Shown here in pieces: positions 24,678-33,722 of a stretch of DNA of 39,447 nucleotides. The DNA comes from Cellulomonas gelida (lineage in GTDB: Bacteria > Actinomycetota > Actinomycetes > Actinomycetales > Cellulomonadaceae), in assembly GCF_006538725.1 (NCBI RefSeq), contig NZ_BJLQ01000033.1:1-39447 (forward strand). Reading direction: 5' to 3'. The position numbers and the translations under genes were made by a program. Positions within the stretch are counted from its first letter, which is position 1; the number at the start of each line of letters is the position of its first letter. The notes under the pieces are model-generated. The model did no database searches. It was not told the origin of the DNA and saw nothing but the letters and a program-made list of their open reading frames with translations.

Positions 24678-25889
24678 ATGACGCAGCCCGCAGCGGGTGC
24701 ACCGGCACCCCTGACGCCCCCGCTGGAGCTCGAGGCCCCCGCGCCGCTCGCTCCGGTCGCGCAGACCCAGGCCCCGGCGATCGCCCCGCGTGTCGACGAG
24801 GCCGCACTGCCGGGTCTCGACGCGAAGGTCGACTCCTACCTCGCCGGGCTGGCGAGCGCGCAGGCCGGTTCGCCCGAGTTCGCGGCGAAGGCCGAGGACG
24901 TGCGGACCATGGGGGACGCGGACGTCCGGGCCGCGGCCGAGACCTCGAACCGGCTCCTGCAGATGCCGGTCCAGGAGCTGCGCGACGGAGGAGTCTCCGG
25001 CACGTCGCAGGTCAGCAAGTCGCTGCTCGACCTGCGCCGCACCGTCGAGGAGCTCGACCCGTCCGAGGCCAGCCTGGGCAAGAAGATCCTGGGCTTCCTG
25101 CCGTTCGGCGACTCGATCACCGACTACTTCCGCCGCTACGAGAGCGCGCAGAAGCAGATCGACGCGATCGTGCAGGCGCTCTACAACGGCCAGGACGAGC
25201 TCCGCAAGGACAACGCCGCGCTCAACCTCGAGAAGCAGCACCTGTGGGCGACCATGGCGCGGCTCAACCAGTACGTCTACGTCGCCGAGAAGCTCGACAC
25301 CAAGCTCGCGACCCTGGTCGCCGAGGCCGAGCGGACCGACCCGCAGCGCGCGAAGTCGCTCCGCGAGGACGTGCTGTTCTACGTGCGCCAGAAGCACCAG
25401 GACCTGCTGACGCAGCTCGCGGTCTCGATCCAGGGCTACCTCGCGACCGACATCATCATCAAGAACAACGGCGAGCTCATCAAGGGCGTCGACCGAGCGA
25501 CGACCACGACGGTCGCGGCGCTGCGCACCGCGGTGCTCGTCGCGCAGGCGCTCAACAACCAGAAGCTCGTCCTCGACCAGATCAGCGCCCTGAACTCGAC
25601 GACCACGGGCATGATCGCGTCGACGTCCAAGCTCCTGCGCGAGCAGTCGGTGCAGATCCAGGAGCAGGCGGCGAGCTCGACGCTGGGCCTGCCGCAGCTC
25701 CAGCAGGCGTTCAACGACATCTACGCGACGATGGACGCGATCGACGGCTTCAAGGTCAAGGCGCTCGACTCGATGGCCCAGACCATCGGCGTCCTCGAGA
25801 CCGAGACGACGAAGGCGCGCTCGTACATCGACCGCGTGCAGAAGTCCGACCAGACGGGCGCCGCAGGCGGCTCGCTCGACCTCGGCTGA
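24678..25889 (+). CDS. TelA-family protein (toxic anion resistance family)
   Basis: A 403-aa soluble helical protein of the TelA family (PF05816), named for tellurite resistance but of uncertain biochemical role. After a Pro/Ala-rich N-terminus (to about residue 45) come long amphipathic helices. Family blocks seen: LGKKILGFLPFGDSITDYF near 140, EKQHLWATMARLNQYVYVAE near 195, and a C-terminal half of paired helices with few Pro. ATG follows GGAGGT. First gene of a ten-gene operon with pknG, PP2C, VWA, AAA+ and FHA genes. TelA genes are often found with VWA and kinase/phosphatase genes in stress-response loci. A -10-like TAGCGT lies at 24591 without a clear -35. Confidence 0.88.
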   Translation: MTQPAAGAPAPLTPPLELEAPAPLAPVAQTQAPAIAPRVDEAALPGLDAKVDSYLAGLASAQAGSPEFAAKAEDVRTMGDADVRAAAETSNRLLQMPVQELRDGGVSGTSQVSKSLLDLRRTVEELDPSEASLGKKILGFLPFGDSITDYFRRYESAQKQIDAIVQALYNGQDELRKDNAALNLEKQHLWATMARLNQYVYVAEKLDTKLATLVAEAERTDPQRAKSLREDVLFYVRQKHQDLLTQLAVSIQGYLATDIIIKNNGELIKGVDRATTTTVAALRTAVLVAQALNNQKLVLDQISALNSTTTGMIASTSKLLREQSVQIQEQAASSTLGLPQLQQAFNDIYATMDAIDGFKVKALDSMAQTIGVLETETTKARSYIDRVQKSDQTGAAGGSLDLG

Positions 25890-25900
25890 GCGAGGCGTCG

Positions 25901-26422
25901 ATGGGCTGGTGGGGTGCGCTCGTGGGCCGGCGGCGCGGCCGCGCGCCGGAACGGGCCGGTCCGGACGAGCCCGCGGTGCCCACCTCCACGCAGATCGTCG
26001 AGGCCGTCCGTGAGGTCCAGCGCGACGTCGAGGGTCGGGTGCCCGCGGCGGTGACCGCGCGCGTGAACCGCATCGCACGCGTCGTCGAGGACATGGCGCC
26101 GCGCCTGGACCGGCTCGGCATCGGCAGCCGGCAGGCGCACACGGTCGTCGCGACCGCGACGAGCTACCTGCCCGAGGCGGTCGGGTCCTACCTTCGGCTC
26201 CCGCGCGACTTCGCCGACCGTCGCGTGGTCGCGCAGGGCAAGACGTCGCTCATGCTGCTGTGCGACCAGCTCGACCTCCTCGGTGTGACGCTCACGCAGA
26301 TCTCCGACGCGGTCTCGCGGCAGGACGCGCACGCGCTCGTCGCGCACGGCCAGTTCCTCGCGGACAAGTTCGGGGGCTCGTCGCTCGAGCTGCCCGACGG
26401 CGGCCCGGCGGTGGCGTCGTGA
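25901..26422 (+). CDS. Small helical protein between telA and the AAA+ gene
   Basis: A 173-aa protein, mostly helical, with a basic N-terminal segment (GRRRGRAPER) and the phrase TSYLPEAVGSYLRLPRDF near residue 90. In Firmicutes TelA is commonly paired with XpaC, a small helical protein with a comparable tyrosine/proline motif, so this could be the counterpart; that is a weak resemblance, not a domain call. It has no TM helix or signal peptide. It begins 11 bases after telA, and its stop overlaps the AAA+ start by four bases. Confidence 0.75.
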   Translation: MGWWGALVGRRRGRAPERAGPDEPAVPTSTQIVEAVREVQRDVEGRVPAAVTARVNRIARVVEDMAPRLDRLGIGSRQAHTVVATATSYLPEAVGSYLRLPRDFADRRVVAQGKTSLMLLCDQLDLLGVTLTQISDAVSRQDAHALVAHGQFLADKFGGSSLELPDGGPAVAS

Positions 26423-27924
26423 GCCCCGGCGCTACGCTGCGCGGCGCGATCGACGCGCTCGTGGCCGTCGGCGTGCAGGCGGGTCTCGACGACGCGGACG
26501 TGCGCGACGAGGGCGCGCGCCTCGCCGCGGCGGTCGCCGAGGCCGTCCCGGGCGCGCCCGACGCGTGGGGCGAGGCCCTCGGACGCACGGAGCTCTCCGC
26601 GTTCTTCACAGCGGCGTCCGGCGGACGCCGCTGGCGCTCGGCACCCACGGCGCAGCTCGAGCGGCTCGTCGCCGAGGGCTCGCCGCAGGCCCCCGAGTAC
26701 GCACGCGCGCTCGCGCTGGTGACGTCGGCCGCGTGCGACCTGGGGGAGCCCGGGCTGGACGTCCTGGCACGCGCGTCGGCGACCGCCGCGGTGCACCTCG
26801 CGGCGGCGGGCGCCACCGGCAGCCTCGCGCCAGTGGGACCCGTCCCGAGCGCCGGACGGACGACGCTCGAGCAGGCGCGGGACGCGCTGCCCTCGCCTAC
26901 GGCCGCGGGAGCGACGGCCGTCGCGACGGCGGGCGACGAGCCCGAGCCCGCCGAGGCGCCGACGCGTTCGCTCGAGGAACTCCTTGCCGAGCTGGACGCG
27001 CTGATCGGGCTGCGTCGCGTCAAGCGTGAGATCCGTGAGCAGGCGCAGTTGCTGCGCGTGGAGCGTCTGCGCACCGACGCGGGCCTCACGTCGCCCACGA
27101 TCACGCGACACCTCGTCTTCCTCGGCAACCCCGGGACGGGCAAGACCACCGTCGCCCGGCTCGTCGCGGGCATCTACCAGGCGCTCGGTCTGCTCGCGCA
27201 GGGTCACCTGGTCGAGGTCGACCGCTCCGAGCTCGTCGCGGGATACCTCGGGCAGACGGCGGTCAAGACGTCCGAAGTGGTCGGGACCGCCGTGGGCGGG
27301 GTGCTGTTCGTCGACGAGGCGTACGCGCTGGCCGAGGACCAGTACGGGGCCGAGGCGGTGAACACCCTCGTCAAGGACATGGAGGACCACCGCGACGACC
27401 TCGTCGTGATCGTCGCCGGGTATCCCGGGCCGATGGGCAGGTTCCTCGCGACGAACCCCGGCCTCGAGAGCCGGTTCTCGACCACCATCACGTTCGACGA
27501 CTACAGCGACGACGAGCTGACCGCGATCTTCGAGCTCGCGGCGCGCAAGGCCGACTTCGAGCCCGCGCCGCAGACGGTCGACCGCTTCCGGGAGATCGCC
27601 CGCAGCCAGCTGCGCGACGAGGGCTTCGGCAACGGTCGGTGGGCGCGCAACGTGCTCGACAAGGCGATCCTGCGGCACGCGTGGCGGCTGCGCGACGTCG
27701 CCGAGCCGACCGTCGAGGAGCTGCGCACGCTCCTGCCCGAGGACCTCGTCGACGCCCCGCACGACGAGGCCGACGAGCAGCTCGATGCCGGTGGTCCCGC
27801 CGCGCGGGCTGAGGTCGCCGGCGACGACGCGCCCGACGCCGCCGACGAGCGAGCGGACGAACGAGCCGACGACCAGGCCGACGAACCGGCCGACGAACGT
27901 GCCGACGAACAGGAGTCCGCGTGA
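26419..27924 (+). CDS. CbxX/CfqX-type AAA+ ATPase
   Basis: A 501-aa protein. Residues 1-180 are a helical N-terminal region of unknown function; an acidic linker (DEPEPAEAPTRSLEELLAEL) leads into the AAA+ core. Walker A is LGNPGTGKTTVARL near 240, Walker B is GVLFVDEAYAL near 300, the arginine-finger region is NPGLESRF near 350, and the small lid domain ends near 440. This is the CbxX/CfqX group, related to type VII secretion EccA and to SpoVK, whose members act as remodelling ATPases. GTG at 26419 overlaps the gene before by four bases. The C-terminus is a strongly acidic low-complexity tail built from six 12-base DNA repeats. Confidence 0.88.
   Translation: MSPGATLRGAIDALVAVGVQAGLDDADVRDEGARLAAAVAEAVPGAPDAWGEALGRTELSAFFTAASGGRRWRSAPTAQLERLVAEGSPQAPEYARALALVTSAACDLGEPGLDVLARASATAAVHLAAAGATGSLAPVGPVPSAGRTTLEQARDALPSPTAAGATAVATAGDEPEPAEAPTRSLEELLAELDALIGLRRVKREIREQAQLLRVERLRTDAGLTSPTITRHLVFLGNPGTGKTTVARLVAGIYQALGLLAQGHLVEVDRSELVAGYLGQTAVKTSEVVGTAVGGVLFVDEAYALAEDQYGAEAVNTLVKDMEDHRDDLVVIVAGYPGPMGRFLATNPGLESRFSTTITFDDYSDDELTAIFELAARKADFEPAPQTVDRFREIARSQLRDEGFGNGRWARNVLDKAILRHAWRLRDVAEPTVEELRTLLPEDLVDAPHDEADEQLDAGGPAARAEVAGDDAPDAADERADERADDQADEPADERADEQESA
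27841..27912 (+). repeat. Six tandem 12-bp units encoding A-D-(E/D)-x
   Basis: Units of the form GCCGACGA(A/G)Cxx occur six times without a gap at the 3' end of the AAA+ gene. They encode ADER, ADER, ADDQ, ADEP, ADER, ADEQ. Short units of this kind can vary in number by slippage, changing tail length without altering the frame. Confidence 0.8.
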
Positions 27925-29309
27925 CGCCGACGCCCGCCGCAGCAGCGGCGCCGCCCCCTGCTCGACCCGCATCCGCGGCAGGCCGCACCGGAGCCGCCGT
28001 CGCGACGGCCGCGACGGCGGGAGCGGTCCTCGTCGCACCCACCGCGGGCTCGTCGCGACTCGCGACGCCGGCGCCCGCGGGCGCCGTGACCACCGCACGC
28101 TCAGGCCGCTTCAGCCGCACTCCCGCACGTCTGCGGCTCGCGGCGACGCTCGGCGTGCTGGCGAGCCTGCTGGTCGCCGTCGTCGGGCTCGGCACGGGCC
28201 TCGCGCAGTCCCAGGCGCTGTCGGCAGCCGCCGACGACACGGGTCAGCAGGTCCGCGCGCTGCAGGTCCGCAACGACCTGGTGGCGGCCGACGCGACGGC
28301 CACGAACGCGTTCCTCGTCGGCGGGCGTGAACCGGTGGAGCAGCGAGCGCGGTACGACGACTCCCTCGCCGCGGCCTCGGGTGGCTTGGTCGCCGTGGCG
28401 GGCGCGGACCGCGGCGACGCCGCACGCCTCGGCGCGGTCAGCACGGGCGTGACGACGTACAGCGGACTGGTCGAGCAGGCGCGCGCGAACAACCGGCAGG
28501 GGTTCCCGGTCGGTGCCGCGTACCTCGAGGCCGCGTCGCAGGAGCTGCGTGCCTCCGCGCTGCCCGGCATCGACGAGGTCGTCACGGCGAACGACGAGCG
28601 GGTCTCGGACGCGTTCGCGGTCGCGGGACGCGCGATGCTCGCGATGCTCGCGCTCGTCGTCGGGATCATGGCGCTCGTCGCTGTCCAGGTGTGGCTCGCG
28701 CGGCGCACGCACCGCCGGCTCAACGGCGGGCTCGTGATCGCCACCGTGGTGCTGGTCGTGGGCGGGATCGTGCTCAGCACCAGCCTGAGCGGCGGTGTGC
28801 AGACGGCGAACCAGGTCCAGGACGGCGCGTACGCGCGCACGGTCGCGGTCGCGCACGCCTACTCGCTCGCGAACGACGCGAAGGCCATGGAGTCGTTCAC
28901 GCTGATCAAGCGCGGCTCGGGCCAGGCGTACGAGGAGTCGTACCTCGACGCGGTCACCCAGGCAGAGGAGCTGCTCGCCGGGGGCGGGATCGACCAGCAG
29001 GTGGTCGAGACGTTCGACGCCTGGAGGAGCACGCACGACGAGATCCGCGGACTGGACGACGGCGGTGACTGGGACGCCGCGGTCGCCCTCGCGACGTCGA
29101 CCGAGCCCGACTCGCCCAATGCGAAGTTCGACGCGTTCGGGACGGCCGCACGGGACGCGGTCAGCGCGGACGGGACGCAGGCGGACGACGCGTTGCACGA
29201 CGCCGCGCGGTCGTCCTCCCGCAGTGCGTGGATCGCGCTGCTCGCCGGGCTGCTCGCGGCGGTGGGTGTGGCCGTGGGCTTCAGCGCTCGACTGAAGGAG
29301 TACCGCTGA
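27921..29309 (+). CDS. glnX: GlnX-like four-TM membrane sensor
   Basis: A 462-aa membrane protein. A Pro/Ala-rich cytoplasmic N-terminus (1-70) is followed by TM1 (about 71-94), an extracytoplasmic helical domain of ~140 residues, TM2 and TM3 (about 235-260, 270-290), a second extracytoplasmic helical domain, TM4 (about 435-455) and a short basic end. This topology and the place directly before glnH and pknG match GlnX of mycobacteria and corynebacteria. There GlnX relays amino-acid binding by lipoprotein GlnH to the kinase PknG, by established work in those genera. GTG at 27921 overlaps the AAA+ stop by four bases. Sequence identity to known GlnX cannot be judged here. Confidence 0.8.
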   Translation: MTPTPAAAAAPPPARPASAAGRTGAAVATAATAGAVLVAPTAGSSRLATPAPAGAVTTARSGRFSRTPARLRLAATLGVLASLLVAVVGLGTGLAQSQALSAAADDTGQQVRALQVRNDLVAADATATNAFLVGGREPVEQRARYDDSLAAASGGLVAVAGADRGDAARLGAVSTGVTTYSGLVEQARANNRQGFPVGAAYLEAASQELRASALPGIDEVVTANDERVSDAFAVAGRAMLAMLALVVGIMALVAVQVWLARRTHRRLNGGLVIATVVLVVGGIVLSTSLSGGVQTANQVQDGAYARTVAVAHAYSLANDAKAMESFTLIKRGSGQAYEESYLDAVTQAEELLAGGGIDQQVVETFDAWRSTHDEIRGLDDGGDWDAAVALATSTEPDSPNAKFDAFGTAARDAVSADGTQADDALHDAARSSSRSAWIALLAGLLAAVGVAVGFSARLKEYR

Positions 29310-30310
29310 TGAGGGCTGGACCCGCTGTCGTGACGACCCCGCGCCGTGCCGCGCGGGCCGCCGCCGTGGTGGCCGGGCTCGCGCTCGCGCTCGCCGGGTG
29401 CACCGCGACCGAACCCGGCGACGTCGGGGCGACCGACGCACCCTCGGCCGAGGCGGCGGCGACGAGTGCGCCGGCCGCCGCACCCGCCACGTGCACCGAC
29501 CTGACGCAGTCGTACGCGCCGGGCGAGAGCGGCGCGGACGTCGAGAGCAACGCGTCGGTGCGCAGGATCCGTGACCGTGGCGCGTTGATCGTGGGCGTCT
29601 CGGCGGACACCCTGCTCATGGGCAGCCGGAACCCCATCACCGGGGCGATCGAGGGCTTCGACGTCGACATGGCCGCGGCGGTGTCGACGGCGATCTTCGG
29701 CGACCCGGACCACCTGCAGTTCCGGGTCATCACCTCGGGCCAGCGCCTGGACGTGCTGACGAACCACGAGGTCGACCTGGTCGCGCGCGCGTTCTCGATC
29801 ACGTGCGACCGCTGGACCGAGATCGCGTTCTCGGCGGAGTACTTCCACGCCGGTCAGAAGGTGCTCGTCCCGCTCGACTCGGACGCGCGGGACATCGACG
29901 ACCTCGACGGCATGCGCGTGTGCGCGCCCGAGGGGACGACGACGATCGAGCGGCTCGCGGACTACCCGGGCATCGAGGCGGTCGGCGCGCAGACCCACAC
30001 CGGCTGCCTGGTGCTGTTCCAGCAGGGCAAGGTCGACGCGATCACGGGCGACGACACGATCCTCGCGGGCTTCGCGGCACAGGACCCGTACGCCAAGGTC
30101 ATCGGGAAGGCGATCAGCGACGAGCCGTACGGCATCGGGGTCGCGGCCGACGACGTCGAGCTCGTGCGGTTCGTCAATGCGGTGCTCGACGAGGTCAAGG
30201 CGGACGGCCGCTGGGCGGCGTCGTACGAGCGCTGGCTCGGTGCGCTGGGCGACGCGCCCGAGCCGCCCGAGTCGGTGTACGGACGCACCGCGCGCGGAGG
30301 CTCGTCGTGA
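29309..30310 (+). CDS. glnH: GlnH-like amino-acid-binding lipoprotein
   Basis: A 333-aa solute-binding protein, family 3. The signal peptide ends in the lipobox LALAGC. A Thr/Ala linker precedes the mature domain, which opens with RGALIVGVSADTLLMG and GFDVDMAAAVS, then ITSGQRLDVLTNHEVDLVA and DDTILAGFAAQDPY, the usual bi-lobed polar-amino-acid pattern. No ABC permease or ATPase for amino acids is nearby, which supports a sensory rather than transport role, as shown for mycobacterial GlnH (aspartate/glutamate sensing for PknG). ATG 29309 shares one base with the glnX stop; AAGGAG lies eight bases upstream. Confidence 0.87.
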   Translation: MRAGPAVVTTPRRAARAAAVVAGLALALAGCTATEPGDVGATDAPSAEAAATSAPAAAPATCTDLTQSYAPGESGADVESNASVRRIRDRGALIVGVSADTLLMGSRNPITGAIEGFDVDMAAAVSTAIFGDPDHLQFRVITSGQRLDVLTNHEVDLVARAFSITCDRWTEIAFSAEYFHAGQKVLVPLDSDARDIDDLDGMRVCAPEGTTTIERLADYPGIEAVGAQTHTGCLVLFQQGKVDAITGDDTILAGFAAQDPYAKVIGKAISDEPYGIGVAADDVELVRFVNAVLDEVKADGRWAASYERWLGALGDAPEPPESVYGRTARGGSS

Positions 30311-31425
30311 CGCCTGCGGGACCCGTCGACCCGCCCCGGGCGCCGGGTCGCCTCGGCGAGGCGATCCCCGCCGCGGACCTGCTGACGTACCTGGCTGCGC
30401 TCGAGCGGTGGGCGGCGGACCGGCGGTCCGAGCTCGACCGCCTCGACTCGGCGTCGCGGCAGACGGACAAGCCGGAGGCGTTCACGTCCGACGTCGTGCT
30501 GGCGATGACGATGTGGCAGGCGATCCGCGGACGGCTGGACCGGCTCGTGGAGATCTGGGACTCGGGCCGGGCGGACGCGGTCGCACGCGAGCAGATGTCG
30601 CAGCTCATCTGGGGCCGGCTCGACGCGGGACGTGCCTCGGCGCTCGTCTCGCTCGTCGAGGCCGTGACGCTGTGCGACGCGATGCTCGACCAGCTCCGTG
30701 ACCGGCTCGCGTTCGACCCGGGCGCGGCCGACGAGGCTGCGCGCCTGCGCGCGGTGCGCGCGGCGGTCGTCCGGTGCGAGGACCTCGCCGCCGACGGGGA
30801 CGCGCAGGCGCGCGTCGCGGCGCTGCGCGCGCGTGAGCAGGGGATCTCGGCGCAGGCGGCACGCGGTGCCGACGTCACCGGTCCGCTCGGCGAGCTCGAG
30901 GTCGACGTCGCCACCACCGAGCGCGACCTCATCGTCGACGCGTCGCAGCGCCGCACGCTGGCGCGTCAGCGCTCGGACGCCGCGGCGCTGCGCGACTCGC
31001 TCGAGGAGCGCGAGCCGACGCTGCACTCGCTCGCCGACCGTTGCCGACGAGAGATCGTCGACCCGCCGAACCTCGCGGTGCCCGACGTGTCTCGCTTGGG
31101 CGACGTCCCACCGACGCGCACCGAGGTGGACGCGTTCGTCGAGCGGCTGCGCACCGTCCAGCGCGCGTTCGACGCGGTCGCGGACGCCTACGGCCGTCCG
31201 CTGCGCGAGCGGGCCGAGCTGCGGTACCGCCTCGAGCGGCTCCGCGGCGCGGCGGACGCGAACGGTCGCAGCGCGTCGCTGACCGTGCGCTCCGGGTACG
31301 ACGAGGCGCGCGACGCGGTCGAGCGCACGCCGTGCGACATCGTCCTCGCGCGCTTCTACGTCGAGCAGTACGAGTTCCTCACCCGCGATGTGCCCGCCCA
31401 CGGGCCGAAGGGAGCCACGCGATGA
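30307..31425 (+). CDS. Coiled-coil protein between glnH and pknG
   Basis: A 372-aa soluble protein with no recognised domain. Most of it is predicted helical, rich in Arg, Glu, Leu and Ala, with heptad-like stretches (for example RLRAVRAAVVRCEDLAAD and RDSLEEREPTLHSLADRCRR) and a Pro-containing break near residue 260. A C-terminal part ends ARFYVEQYEFLTRD. GTG at 30307 overlaps glnH, and its stop overlaps pknG, each by four bases. The tight linkage between sensor and kinase suggests an adaptor between GlnX and PknG, but that is inference. Mycobacterial pknG operons lack an obvious equivalent of this length. Confidence 0.8.
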   Translation: MTPAGPVDPPRAPGRLGEAIPAADLLTYLAALERWAADRRSELDRLDSASRQTDKPEAFTSDVVLAMTMWQAIRGRLDRLVEIWDSGRADAVAREQMSQLIWGRLDAGRASALVSLVEAVTLCDAMLDQLRDRLAFDPGAADEAARLRAVRAAVVRCEDLAADGDAQARVAALRAREQGISAQAARGADVTGPLGELEVDVATTERDLIVDASQRRTLARQRSDAAALRDSLEEREPTLHSLADRCRREIVDPPNLAVPDVSRLGDVPPTRTEVDAFVERLRTVQRAFDAVADAYGRPLRERAELRYRLERLRGAADANGRSASLTVRSGYDEARDAVERTPCDIVLARFYVEQYEFLTRDVPAHGPKGATR

Positions 31426-33722
31426 CGGCGTGCACCGAACCGGGCTGCACCGGCACCTACGAGGACGGGTACTGCAACGTCTGCGGTTCGCCGCAGGCGC
31501 CGACCGCGCCCGCGGGCACAGGGGTGACCCGGCCCGCCGCCTCGGCCACGTCGCTGCTCGGCACGGGGATCGCGTCAGGTGTGCCGGTCGCCCGCGGCCC
31601 CGGCGGTGACGACGAGCGGTCGACGCGTACCGGACGGACCAGCTCGAGCCGGCTTGCGACCGCGGCGCTGGGCTCGGCCCGCACCGCGGCGAGCGGCTCG
31701 CGCGCCACGCGCACGCTCGGCACGGGCTCCACGCGGCTGCGCGGCGCGCGGCTGGGGGCCGGGCTCACCACCGTCCCGTCGGTGCCGGTCCGGGACCCGC
31801 TGCAGGTCGTGATGGCCGACCCCCAGGTGCCGGAGCGCAAGCGGTACTGCCCGTCGTGCGGCGAGCCGGTCGGTCGTGAGCGCGACGGCGTCCCCGGACG
31901 CACGAAGGGCTTCTGCCCGCAGTGCGGCGCGGCGTTCGACTTCGACCCCCGCCTCGTCGCGGGCGACCTCGTGGGCGGCCAGTACGAGGTCGTCGGCTGC
32001 CTCGCGCACGGCGGCCTCGGCTGGATCTACCTCGCGCGCGACCAGAACGTGTCCGGGCGCTGGGTCGTGCTCAAGGGCCTGCTCAACGCGGGCGACGCCG
32101 ACGCGTACGCCGCGGCGATCGCCGAGCGGCAGTTCCTCGCCGAGGTCGAGCACCCGCTGATCGTCGAGATCTACAACTTCGTCATGCACGACGACGCGGG
32201 CTACACCGTCATGGAGTACGTGGGCGGCCGCTCGCTCAAGGAGATGCTCACGGCGCGCCGCGAGGCGGCAGGCGGCACCAACGACCCGCTGCCCGTCGAC
32301 CACGCGTGCGCGCTCGTGCTCGAGGTGCTGCCCGCCTTCGCCTACCTGCACGACGTCGGCCTGCTGTACTGCGACTTCAAGCCCGACAACGTGATCCAGC
32401 AGGGCGACGCAGTCAAGCTCATCGACCTCGGAGGCGTGCGCCGGGTCGACGACCTGCAGTCGGCGATCTTCGGGACGGTCGGCTACCAGGCGCCCGAGGT
32501 GCCCGAGGTGGGGACGTCGGTCGCCTCGGACGTCTACACCATCGGCCGCACGCTCGCGTCGCTCGTGCTGGACTTCCGGGGCAACACGACGACGTACGTC
32601 GCGTCCCTGCCACCGGTCGCCGAGACCCCCGTGTTCGCGCGGTACGACTCGTTCTACCGGCTCCTGGCCAAGGCGTGCGCACCGGACCCGTCCGACCGGT
32701 TCGCCACCGTCGACGAGCTGCGCACGCAGCTGCTGGGCGTCCTGCGTGAGGTCGTCGCGACGGACCGCGGTCCGGGTCACCCCGCGCTGCACTCGGCCGC
32801 CTCGGTGCTGTTCGACCCGCCGACGACCGACGGCGCGCACGGCCCCCTGGGGTGGGACGAGCTCCCGCTGCTCAAGGTCGACGCATCCGACCCTGCGGCC
32901 GGGTGGCTCGCCGGCGTGAGCGTGTCCGACCCGCTGCAGCGGCTCGAGGCGCTCGCCGACGCGCCAGACGAGACCGTCGAGGTGCGGCTGGCCCGCGCGC
33001 GCGCCGGGATCGAGGCGGGCCGGCTCGACGTGGTGCGCGCGGCGCTCGCGCAGGTGCTGGACGCCGACCCGTGGGAGTGGCGTGCGGTGTGGCTCGACGG
33101 CCTCGCGCAGCTCGCGGCCGGCGACGCGGTCGCGGCGCGGGCGTCGTTCAACGCGGTGTACGGCCAGGTGCCGGGCGAGCTCGCGCCCAAGCTCGCGCTG
33201 GCCGTCGCGTGCGAGACGTCCGACGAGCCCGACATCGCCGAGTCGCTGTACGTCGTGTGCGCGCGCTCGGACGCCAACTACACGGCGGCGGCAGCGTTCG
33301 GCCTGGCGCGGATCCGGCGCCGGGCCGACGAGCTCGACGGCGCCCTGGCCGCGCTCGAGCTCGTGACGCCGACGCGCAGCTCGTACCCGGAGGCCCGGGT
33401 CCAGCGGGCGCGCCTGCTCACGTCCGCGGGCCGGGGCATCTCGGCCCTCGCGGACGCCCTGTCAGGGCTCGAACGCGTCACGGTCGAGCCGCAGCAGCGC
33501 GTGGACCTGCGGATCGGCGTCTTCGAGGCCGCGCTCGCCGAGGTCGTGCGCTCGGGCCCCGCTACGCAGCTGCGCATCGGCGACGTCCCCGTCGAGGAGG
33601 CCCGGCTGCGGGACGCGCTCGAGGCCGCCTACCGCGAGTCGGCGACGCTCGCGGGCACGCGCGACGAGCGGATCGACCTCGTCGACCGCGCCAACGCCGT
33701 CCGACGGTGGACCGCGTGGTGA
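31422..33722 (+). CDS. pknG: Serine/threonine protein kinase PknG
   Basis: A 766-aa soluble kinase. In order: an N-terminal zinc-ribbon-like motif (C4, C9, C18, C21), a Ser/Thr/Arg-rich linker to ~130, a rubredoxin-like module YCPSCG...GFCPQCG (C143, C146, C165, C168), the kinase domain from about 187, and a TPR region from ~510 to the end. Kinase residues: glycine loop AHGGLGWIYLA, ATP lysine K218 (VVLKG), catalytic loop LYCDFKPDN (Asp318, replacing HRD) and LIDLGG (Asp335, replacing DFG), both typical of PknG. Rubredoxin and TPR modules flank the kinase as in mycobacterial PknG, where the substrate is the FHA protein GarA/OdhI. The extra N-terminal motif recurs in neighbours. ATG overlaps the previous stop. 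Confidence 0.95.
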   Translation: MTACTEPGCTGTYEDGYCNVCGSPQAPTAPAGTGVTRPAASATSLLGTGIASGVPVARGPGGDDERSTRTGRTSSSRLATAALGSARTAASGSRATRTLGTGSTRLRGARLGAGLTTVPSVPVRDPLQVVMADPQVPERKRYCPSCGEPVGRERDGVPGRTKGFCPQCGAAFDFDPRLVAGDLVGGQYEVVGCLAHGGLGWIYLARDQNVSGRWVVLKGLLNAGDADAYAAAIAERQFLAEVEHPLIVEIYNFVMHDDAGYTVMEYVGGRSLKEMLTARREAAGGTNDPLPVDHACALVLEVLPAFAYLHDVGLLYCDFKPDNVIQQGDAVKLIDLGGVRRVDDLQSAIFGTVGYQAPEVPEVGTSVASDVYTIGRTLASLVLDFRGNTTTYVASLPPVAETPVFARYDSFYRLLAKACAPDPSDRFATVDELRTQLLGVLREVVATDRGPGHPALHSAASVLFDPPTTDGAHGPLGWDELPLLKVDASDPAAGWLAGVSVSDPLQRLEALADAPDETVEVRLARARAGIEAGRLDVVRAALAQVLDADPWEWRAVWLDGLAQLAAGDAVAARASFNAVYGQVPGELAPKLALAVACETSDEPDIAESLYVVCARSDANYTAAAAFGLARIRRRADELDGALAALELVTPTRSSYPEARVQRARLLTSAGRGISALADALSGLERVTVEPQQRVDLRIGVFEAALAEVVRSGPATQLRIGDVPVEEARLRDALEAAYRESATLAGTRDERIDLVDRANAVRRWTAW

